From Bacteriovoracaceae bacterium (lineage in GTDB: Bacteria > Bdellovibrionota > Bacteriovoracia > Bacteriovoracales > Bacteriovoracaceae), in assembly GCA_007116425.1 (NCBI GenBank), contig SKIL01000191.1, positions 1-7,068 of the forward strand: DNA of 7,068 nucleotides. The letters are read 5' to 3'. The notes under the pieces were generated by a model, which made no database searches, was not told the DNA's origin, and saw nothing but the letters and a program-made list of their open reading frames with translations. Position numbers and translations under genes: made by a program. Below, piece after piece: positions 1 through 5,560 of this stretch. Every line of letters begins with the position of its first letter. The stretch's first letter is position 1.

Positions 1-1
1 A

Positions 2-1711
2 AAATTAATTTTTGAAACAATTCCAAAAGCATTGAAGAGACCTCGCGCTCTTAATGAAATAAAAGGTCGGGGTGAGACTTTTGGATTTAACTTGTCAAAG
101 GATCAAAGTCGAGTCGTAGAGGCCATAAAGTCTAAAATAGAAAAAGGTTTTTCCAAGCATTTAATCCATGGTGTGACTGGAAGTGGAAAAACAATTATAT
201 ATTTAAATTTAATTAATGAATTGATTGCCAGTGGAAAGTCAGTACTTTTTTTGCTTCCTGAAATTAATCTAACGCCACAGTTTTTAAAGACATTTGAAAA
301 GCATGCTAGTTGTTCCATATATATGTACCATAGTAATATAAGCAATTCAGACCGGTTTGGATTGTGGAATTTATTGAATGAAAATGATGACCCAAAAATT
401 ATCATAGGTGTTAGAAGTTCAATATTTCTTCCAATAAAGAATCTTGGTGCCATTGTTGTCGATGAAGAACACGATAATTCGTTTAAGCAAGACGATAGAT
501 GTACATATAATGCTCGAGATGTTGCGATAAAAAAATGTCAACTTTTAAAGATTCCATTTATTGCTGGAAGCGCTACACCATCATTAGAAACATATATAAA
601 CTTTAAGGAAAAAGAAAATTATTATGCGTTAAAGAAGAGGCCTACTCTATCAAAGCTGCCAAAAGTTGAATTTGTAGATATGAGAGATGATAAATCAAAA
701 AATGAAGCTGATATGTGGCCATTACATTCAGTAAGTGTAGATAAAATCAAAGAGGCTTTGGAAAAAAGAGAGCAAGTTCTTATATTTATTAATAAGCTTG
801 GCTATGCTTCCTTTATGCAGTGTCGTGGATGTGGACATCAATTTGAATGTCCGAATTGTCATGTAAATTTGCGGGTACACAAGCAAAGACATGAAATCTC
901 TTGTCATGTTTGCGACTATAAGGATCACTTACCATCATCGTGTCCAGTTTGTGGCAACATGAGCTTATTAAACAAAGGCTTCGGAACTGAGAAAGTAAAG
1001 GAGGTGGCGCAGTTACTGTTCCCACAGGCCAATGTTGAAAGGTTTGATAGAGATGAAATAACAACCATGTCAAAGCTTGAAGATCGGCTCGATCGCTTTC
1101 ATCGTGGTGATATTGATATATTAGTTGGAACGCAAATGATGTCTAAAGGACATAATTTCGAAAGAGTTAATCTTGTAGTTATGCTTGGAATTGATTCGCA
1201 GCTAAATTTTCCTGACTTTCGATCTAACGAAAGAGTGTTTCAGTCCCTATATCAGGTAAGTGGAAGATCTGGAAGATTTGGTAGAGATGGAAAAGTAATT
1301 GTCCAGACCTTGGCACCAGACAATAAAATTTACGATTATATAAAGAAGCACGATTTTGATACCTTTTATCAAGACGAAATAATTATTAGAGAGATATGCG
1401 ACTGCCCACCGTGCTCTAGGATCGCGATGGTTTATTTAACAGCAAACTCAAAGACAAAGATCGTTGACTTCGCAAGTAAGTATAAGCTTTTAGCAACAAA
1501 CTTAATTGAAAAACATTTTATGGATGTAGAAATATTAGGTCCAAGGCCTGGATTCATTGAAAAAAGAGTAAATAAATTCACATGGGCATCAATGATAAAA
1601 ACCAAAAATGTGAATCAACTTCATAATTTCATCGATAGTTTAAAGCGCAATATTACAACTAAATCAGGCACTTCGATAAAAATTGATGTCGACCCTCTTT
1701 TTATTGAATAA
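2..1711 (+). CDS. priA: Primosomal protein N' (replication restart DNA helicase PriA), 5' end outside the window
   Basis: PriA is a cytoplasmic superfamily 2 helicase that recognises stalled or repaired forks and starts primosome assembly so that DnaB can be reloaded. The reading frame is open from base 2, so the TTG at base 32 is probably an internal Leu. Counting from that codon, the visible motifs are Walker A GVTGSGKT (47-54), DEEH box (144-147), GSATPS (179-184), GTEKV (318-322), GTQMMSKGHNF (366-376) and arginine-finger motif QVSGRSGR (408-415). Eight zinc-binding cysteines lie at 264, 267, 273, 276, 291, 294, 304 and 307. Their spacing is, from memory, the same as in E. coli PriA. The C-terminal domain carries the GPRPGFIEK segment and ends in IDVDP. 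About 569 residues are present against roughly 730 in E. coli, so the N-terminal DNA 3'-end-binding and winged-helix regions (about 160 residues) lie upstream. No key residue is missing. The next gene starts 130 bases downstream and seems to have its own promoter. The identification is very secure. Confidence 0.97.
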   Translation, partial: KLIFETIPKALKRPRALNEIKGRGETFGFNLSKDQSRVVEAIKSKIEKGFSKHLIHGVTGSGKTIIYLNLINELIASGKSVLFLLPEINLTPQFLKTFEKHASCSIYMYHSNISNSDRFGLWNLLNENDDPKIIIGVRSSIFLPIKNLGAIVVDEEHDNSFKQDDRCTYNARDVAIKKCQLLKIPFIAGSATPSLETYINFKEKENYYALKKRPTLSKLPKVEFVDMRDDKSKNEADMWPLHSVSVDKIKEALEKREQVLIFINKLGYASFMQCRGCGHQFECPNCHVNLRVHKQRHEISCHVCDYKDHLPSSCPVCGNMSLLNKGFGTEKVKEVAQLLFPQANVERFDRDEITTMSKLEDRLDRFHRGDIDILVGTQMMSKGHNFERVNLVVMLGIDSQLNFPDFRSNERVFQSLYQVSGRSGRFGRDGKVIVQTLAPDNKIYDYIKKHDFDTFYQDEIIIREICDCPPCSRIAMVYLTANSKTKIVDFASKYKLLATNLIEKHFMDVEILGPRPGFIEKRVNKFTWASMIKTKNVNQLHNFIDSLKRNITTKSGTSIKIDVDPLFIE

Positions 1712-1841
1712 GGAAAAAGCTAAGTAAATTCAATGCTTTAGCGCTATAAAATAAAATAACTTAAAGTTTAACTGTCTGCCACCCGATAAGACCAAGGATA
1801 AGAGTCTATAATCAGACCTTGAAGGCCAAAAGGGAACTGTT
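1712..1841. other. Intergenic region between priA and the secreted-protein gene
   Basis: This gap contains the sigma-28-like promoter and a purine-rich ribosome binding site. After priA there is a weak inverted repeat (GCTAA at about 1719 with TTAGC at about 1738) but no T tract on the plus strand, so I see no standard terminator for priA. Some priA transcription may therefore read through into the secreted-protein gene. Confidence 0.5.
1762..1789 (+). promoter_or_regulatory. Candidate sigma-28 (FliA-type) promoter upstream of the secreted protein
   Basis: TAAAGTTT at 1762-1769 is identical to the classical sigma-28 -35 element. CCCGATAA at 1782-1789 matches the -10 element GCCGATAA in seven of eight bases. 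The spacer is 12 bases, one more than the usual 11. Transcription would start near 1796, giving a leader of about 45-65 bases before the two candidate start codons. The match is read directly from the sequence; use by a FliA-type sigma factor is inference. A TATAAT hexamer at 1807-1812 is an alternative -10 for the housekeeping sigma factor, but it lacks a recognisable -35 at the right distance. Confidence 0.5.
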
Positions 1842-3899
1842 ATGACAGGTGATAAAATAATGAAATTTAAAAAAGCTCTCAACACCGCTTTAGTAGCATT
1901 GGTGTTGGTAATACCGCTGGAAGCGTTATCGCAGCAAATATCTGTGATTAACAGGCCTAGGCCGTCGACGTCTAGTGATAGTGATGTTCGTGTTAACCCA
2001 GCTAGAACTCCCGTCAGCCCTTCTGCTATTACCCACTGTGACTCCTCTCAACACATGTCACATGCTCTTTTAAGAAGTTTAATGCTTGATGAAGATGGAA
2101 TTCGAGTTGAGTTTGATGGAGATGATCTTCGTAAGGCAAGGGTTCACGTGCCTAGACATTACTCTACATGTCTCGATCTTGAAGTTGGACTTGAGACGGA
2201 TAGTCGAAATAATGTTTTTGTTAGTTTTAGAAATACAATGTTTGAGGATGAAATAAATAGTCGAGGTGAGGTTGTGCGTGACGCTTACACTCAGTACTTG
2301 GCCTGTCTCGAGGATGAAGGTGTCATGACTCGTGATGGTGACAGTTTACAAGTCGATGCAAGCAAGATGAATGTGAGAAGATATGAATCTCGAGAATTTA
2401 ATTTTCCAGAAGGAACTTTCAACAAAGTTGGGAATGTTCACGTTCATTATTTGGGACCGGGAGAGAATGAGAACGGTGGATATGGTCCAGTTTTTTCCGA
2501 CTCCTTTGAAAGAATGGGATGCTATACCAAAGAAAGTCTTTCACCAGATGGAGATTATATTGCCTACGAATCACCAGAAAATCGCGCGGCCACCATGGCC
2601 TATGAAGCATGTAACTCAGGCGATGTTGTAAATATATTAAGAGCGCTGAGTAACTTAGAAGAAAGTGAGGTTGGAAATGCAAGAGAGCTTCAACTGATTT
2701 TAAGACAAGCGCTGAATGAAGAATTAGATAAAGAAGGTGAGCGTATTTATAATCGAATGCGCGAAATTGGGCGAAGGTTTGAATTTGAAGATGGTATTCC
2801 GAAGCTGTCTGTAGAAGATGCAGCTGAGTATGGTGACGAGTATTTAAGTCTATTGCATGATTTGAATCGTGTTATTTTAAACCCATATATTTCATTTATC
2901 GATGAATTAAAGGATGAGCGCAGGTATGCTTCACCCGAAAGAAGAGAGTTGATAGATGCACAGATTGCTGAATACAATAAAAAAATTCAACAATACAGTA
3001 AGGAAGGAAGACGATACGGATACGACGCTGTCATGAATACTATGCGCTATTATGCAGACGATCTAAGTGATTATGCACGTGATATTGAAGGATTTAATCT
3101 CAAGTCTCATTTTTATGGAAGATATTATGCCGAAGGGCGAAGTAATGATCCTCGTGGAGCAAGAATTACAAGTAAAGAAAATGTAGATGATGAAATTAGA
3201 AATCGCTTGGGCTCTTTTGATCGAGCATTTGAAAGGTTTGCTATGGAAGATGCAACGAGAAGAAGAGGTGATACAAGCGCCGTTCAAAGGTCTCAAAATC
3301 GTGTCACAACCTTGACGAGTGCTAGAGATCGTAGGTGGCAAGAAGATATTCAAAAAGTTCAACAAGATTTTCAAAGTTGTGTTGGCTGGTTTCACACACA
3401 GTTTAAAATACAACAATGTCAGGAAAGAATGCAACGAGCATACAATCAAGCTCTCAGAAGAAGAGAGGGGTATAATCGCCAAATTCAAGGAGCAGGAGAA
3501 GATTTAACAAATTACACTGCTCAATATCAGATTTACCAAAGGACTCAAGCCCAAAGGCGTGAACGAGAGCAGGACCAGTCTAGCTTATTTTGGTATGAAC
3601 AAGATTCTGGATCAGGAATTCAGAGTTACGGATTAAGTAATCCAGGTAATTATTACTCTCTCATGGGAGGAGCTGAGGGAGGATTGGGAAGGGCCCCAGC
3701 TTTTCAGTTTAGCCAACAGCCACAAATGCAACAAGGCTTTGGTGGGCCAATGCAACATGGATTTACAACACAAATGCCGATTCAGCAGCAAATGCCGATG
3801 ATGCAACAGCAAATGCCGATGATGCAACAGCAAATGCCTATGATGCAGCAGCAAAGCCCTATTATGCAACCTGGTCCGGGTGGCTATATGATTCCCTAG
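1842..3899 (+). CDS. Secreted protein of unknown function with a Met/Gln/Pro-rich repeat tail
   Basis: I do not recognise this 685-residue protein. It begins with a Sec-type signal: a basic stretch (MKFKKAL, residues 7-13), a hydrophobic core (about 14-26) and a probable cleavage site after ALS (residue 30). The mature protein therefore lies in the periplasm, at the surface or outside the cell. Residues 31-62 are Ser/Pro/Arg-rich and probably disordered. Residues 63-270 look globular and hold five cysteines (66, 110, 155, 227, 257). Residues 275-575 are highly charged and mostly helical, with likely coiled-coil stretches and two more cysteines (513, 526). From about 590 the chain is rich in Gly, Gln, Met and Pro and ends in tandem MPMMQQQ units (645-671). 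There are two plausible starts. ATG 1842 has AAAAGGGA upstream. ATG 1860 has AGGTGA eight bases upstream and gives a more typical signal peptide (MKFKK...). The gene appears monocistronic, with its own candidate promoter and a terminator behind it. A structural or adhesive envelope role is possible, but nothing in the sequence proves it. Confidence 0.9.
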   Translation: MTGDKIMKFKKALNTALVALVLVIPLEALSQQISVINRPRPSTSSDSDVRVNPARTPVSPSAITHCDSSQHMSHALLRSLMLDEDGIRVEFDGDDLRKARVHVPRHYSTCLDLEVGLETDSRNNVFVSFRNTMFEDEINSRGEVVRDAYTQYLACLEDEGVMTRDGDSLQVDASKMNVRRYESREFNFPEGTFNKVGNVHVHYLGPGENENGGYGPVFSDSFERMGCYTKESLSPDGDYIAYESPENRAATMAYEACNSGDVVNILRALSNLEESEVGNARELQLILRQALNEELDKEGERIYNRMREIGRRFEFEDGIPKLSVEDAAEYGDEYLSLLHDLNRVILNPYISFIDELKDERRYASPERRELIDAQIAEYNKKIQQYSKEGRRYGYDAVMNTMRYYADDLSDYARDIEGFNLKSHFYGRYYAEGRSNDPRGARITSKENVDDEIRNRLGSFDRAFERFAMEDATRRRGDTSAVQRSQNRVTTLTSARDRRWQEDIQKVQQDFQSCVGWFHTQFKIQQCQERMQRAYNQALRRREGYNRQIQGAGEDLTNYTAQYQIYQRTQAQRREREQDQSSLFWYEQDSGSGIQSYGLSNPGNYYSLMGGAEGGLGRAPAFQFSQQPQMQQGFGGPMQHGFTTQMPIQQQMPMMQQQMPMMQQQMPMMQQQSPIMQPGPGGYMIP
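1846..1862 (+). promoter_or_regulatory. Ribosome binding site favouring an internal ATG start at 1860
   Basis: AGGTGA at 1846-1851 sits eight bases before ATG 1860. Starting there removes six residues (MTGDKI) and puts the basic MKFKK directly at the N-terminus of the signal peptide. The upstream ATG at 1842 also has a purine-rich site (AAAAGGGA, ending about eight bases before it), so the sequence alone does not settle the choice. Confidence 0.45.
3774..3872 (+). repeat. In-frame tandem repeat encoding MPMMQQQ units
   Basis: Within the secreted-protein gene, an 18-base unit (3774-3791, MPIQQQ) is followed by three 21-base units (3792-3812, 3813-3833, 3834-3854), each encoding MPMMQQQ. A degenerate unit follows (3855-3872, SPIMQP). 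The first two 21-base copies are identical in DNA; the third differs only at synonymous positions. Near-identity at the DNA level suggests recent duplication by slippage or unequal recombination. Because the unit is a multiple of three, changes in copy number would keep the frame. Confidence 0.95.
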
Positions 3900-3937
3900 A
3901 GATTTATTTTTATAAATGAGTCATCAAATCTTCTAGT

Positions 3938-3972
3938 AAAGGCACCGATAGAAAAAATCTACGGTGCTTTTT
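3938..3972 (+). terminator. Rho-independent terminator, possibly bidirectional, between convergent genes
   Basis: GCACCG (3942-3947) and TAGA (3949-3952), separated by one bulged A, pair with TCTA (3958-3961) and CGGTGC (3962-3967) around an A-rich loop. Five T residues follow (3968-3972). The stem can be extended by AAAG (3938-3941) pairing with the start of the T tract. It lies 39 bases after the stop of the plus-strand secreted-protein gene and 10 bases beyond the stop of the minus-strand barrel gene, so it probably serves both. In the minus direction the tract after the stem is poorer (CTTTACT), so termination there may be weaker. Confidence 0.85.
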
Positions 3973-3981
3973 AAGTGATGT

Positions 3982-5454
3982 TTAAAATGTCATTCCTGCA
4001 CGAAGTTGAAAGAGGTACATATTCTTTGTACCGTTGCTGATATTTGAATCATTTGTATATCCAAAATAATCACCTGTGAAAAGGTAACCCATGTTGGCAC
4101 CAACCGAGATCTCATTATTCCATTGATAAGTGAAACCAAAATCAACTTCAAATCCCATATTGTCATCTTGATTGGTTTCAGAAGCCGTAATTTGAGTGTT
4201 TGTTTCATGTTGAAAAGCGTCTGCACCCTCGCGAGCAACTTCATTGGCCTTGGCATAGATAAAGGCCAGATCCCATGTCCACTTATTAGAAGTGTACTGA
4301 CCTCTTAGCTTGTAATAGTTGGCATTTGTAATATACGAGTCGTAAATATTTAGCTCATCGTTTGCAACAGCATGAAGGTTGTAACGAAAAAGAATATTGG
4401 CCACTTGATAATTTGGATTTAGATAAAGTGCTTCAAAGTCACTTTGACCGCCATCATGTCCAGATATGCGACCGGCATCAAAGCCAAATGTCCAGCGGTT
4501 ATTTGGTCTCCAGTTGGACTCAAAGATAACTCCTCTTGCCTTGTAGTCGGTGTTTCTATCATTGTCATAGAGATTTCCTAGCTCCCCATTAATGATGGGA
4601 ACTTCGACACCAATGTCAAAATCATTAAAGTCTTTGGCGAAGTAGAAATTGATCATTTTTACGTTTGTTCTGCCGAGAGTTGTGCTAACAACAGCAGTGT
4701 CTAATCCAATATCTGCTGTGAGATCATCGTTCGCAAAATTGTTTTTCTTCACACCATAGAGCATCCCAAAAGCAATATCTCTTTGAGGATTATCATATAA
4801 AAGTGAGAGTCCCCATTCTTTTACATTGGTGGCGCGAGTAAGACTTTTGCCTTGTGATACTTTTGACCAATATGGTTCAAAGTAAAAGTTTCCAAGTTTG
4901 ATATCAAGAGTAATCCCATCGCGCATAGAAAAGTGACGATCCCACAGACCATTTCCCTCGTTATAGATCGCACCTAATCCCCAGTGGGCAGAGTGTCGTC
5001 CTATACGATAAGTTGCTGTGTCGGCATAAAGTTCTGCATAAAGTTGATTGATAATGACATTCTCATCAGAACTAGAAGTGTTGTAGTGATAGAGTGCGTT
5101 TGCATAGTGACCGCCAAGCCTTTGAGTATTTGAGCGACCTAAAGCATTTCCATGAGCGTAACCACTACTAAACTCGGCCTTTAGTGAGGCAGCATCGTTT
5201 ACGATAAGAGTTGGATTAAGGTTGAAAACATAAGACTGCCAAGAAGCATTGTCTCTGCCTCCAGGAGCAGCACCTGGGTCCATACTTGTGCGGTCAGGAT
5301 TTGCTTCATCGGAGTTAACTCGGCGGTAAGTATCAATAAGAGTAGTGTCTGCACCAAATCGTCCATTCCAATCAATTGGTAAGGAATAGGCGGCCGGAGA
5401 TATTAAAAGTGAGCATAGGGCAACGTTTAAGAATAACTTGAGTCTTGAATACAC
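3982..5454 (-). CDS. Outer-membrane beta-barrel protein (porin-like), specific substrate unknown
   Basis: This 490-residue protein has a clear Sec signal (MYSRLKLFLNVALCSLLISPAAYS, shown in part: basic start, hydrophobic 7-18, cleavage after AYS at 24). The mature chain consists of alternating aromatic/hydrophobic strands separated by Asn/Asp/Gly-rich loops and ends in Phe (AGMTF), the usual signal recognised by the BAM machinery. Its length suggests a barrel of about 16-18 strands, though I did not count strands rigorously. Residues 150-200 (RIGRHSAHWGLG, then a long loop and FYFEPYWSK) and the segment EALYLNPNYQVAN (341-353) look like the most conserved parts and recall alginate-export or other substrate-specific porin families. 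I cannot assign a family with certainty. The start is GTG, supported by GGGGAG five bases upstream. The gene converges on the secreted-protein gene and diverges from the PBP gene. A role as a channel for small solutes is inference. Confidence 0.9.
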   Translation of the reverse strand: MYSRLKLFLNVALCSLLISPAAYSLPIDWNGRFGADTTLIDTYRRVNSDEANPDRTSMDPGAAPGGRDNASWQSYVFNLNPTLIVNDAASLKAEFSSGYAHGNALGRSNTQRLGGHYANALYHYNTSSSDENVIINQLYAELYADTATYRIGRHSAHWGLGAIYNEGNGLWDRHFSMRDGITLDIKLGNFYFEPYWSKVSQGKSLTRATNVKEWGLSLLYDNPQRDIAFGMLYGVKKNNFANDDLTADIGLDTAVVSTTLGRTNVKMINFYFAKDFNDFDIGVEVPIINGELGNLYDNDRNTDYKARGVIFESNWRPNNRWTFGFDAGRISGHDGGQSDFEALYLNPNYQVANILFRYNLHAVANDELNIYDSYITNANYYKLRGQYTSNKWTWDLAFIYAKANEVAREGADAFQHETNTQITASETNQDDNMGFEVDFGFTYQWNNEISVGANMGYLFTGDYFGYTNDSNISNGTKNMYLFQLRAGMTF

Positions 5455-5459
5455 GGTAA

Positions 5460-5465
5460 CTCCCC
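5460..5465 (-). promoter_or_regulatory. Ribosome binding site for the GTG-initiated barrel gene
   Basis: On the minus strand GGGGAG lies five bases before the GTG at 5454. This is the best Shine-Dalgarno match near the start and supports GTG as the initiation codon. The signal peptide begins directly at this codon. Confidence 0.75.
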
Positions 5466-5471
5466 AATAGA

Positions 5472-5499
5472 TTGGTGTTTTGAAAATATGAACGATAAT
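5472..5499 (+). promoter_or_regulatory. Weak candidate sigma-70 promoter for the PBP gene
   Basis: TTGGTG (5472-5477) and GATAAT (5494-5499) are separated by 16 bases. The -10 is one base from consensus and the -35 two. Its -10 occupies nearly the same bases as the minus-strand -10 (5495-5500). If both are real, RNA polymerase could hold only one direction at a time. The region is very AT-rich, so a chance match is possible. Confidence 0.35.
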
Positions 5500-5524
5500 A
5501 TATGAAATTAAGGACTGTCGTCAA
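5495..5524 (-). promoter_or_regulatory. Candidate sigma-70 promoter for the barrel gene
   Basis: Read on the minus strand, TTGACG (5524-5519) and TATTAT (5500-5495) are separated by 18 bases. Each hexamer differs from consensus at one position. Transcription would start near 5488 and give a leader of about 34 bases before the GTG. The match is good but was made by eye only. Confidence 0.6.
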
Positions 5525-5540
5525 AAGAAGATACTTTAAA

Positions 5541-5560
5541 ACAAAAGGTAATTTTGAGTG
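5541..5560 (+). promoter_or_regulatory. Ribosome binding site and GTG start of the PBP gene
   Basis: AAAAGGT at 5543-5549 lies eight bases before GTG 5558. An in-frame TGA at 5555-5557 immediately precedes the GTG, so the gene cannot start further upstream. The next in-frame ATG (5615) falls inside the membrane segment, so GTG 5558 is the most sensible start. Confidence 0.75.

Noticed and set aside
32..34. TTG at 32 as the true start of priA
   Set aside because: The frame is open to base 2, the N-terminal PriA domains are missing, and no ribosome binding site precedes this TTG. It is an internal Leu codon.
1719..1742. Inverted repeat GCTAA/TTAGC after priA as a terminator
   Set aside because: The stem is only about five pairs with a large loop, and the plus strand has no T run after it. 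On the minus strand a T run follows, but no minus-strand gene ends here.
1793..1821. Leader inverted repeats (CAAGG/CCTTG and GTCT/AGAC) as a riboswitch or regulatory hairpin
   Set aside because: The arms are only four to five bases, partly compete for the same base, and match no known RNA element.
3063..3488. A 141-codon minus-strand open frame
   Set aside because: It lies wholly inside the secreted-protein gene on the opposite strand and shows no recognisable domain or convincing start context.
3774..3854. Short direct repeats as a possible CRISPR or regulatory array
   Set aside because: The units are directly adjacent with no spacers, have a period of 21 bases, and are in frame within a gene.
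3633..3869. Minus-strand open frame with repeated LLLHHRH units
   Set aside because: It is the antisense reading of the Met/Gln repeat tail of the secreted-protein gene; the apparent repeats simply mirror the coding repeat.
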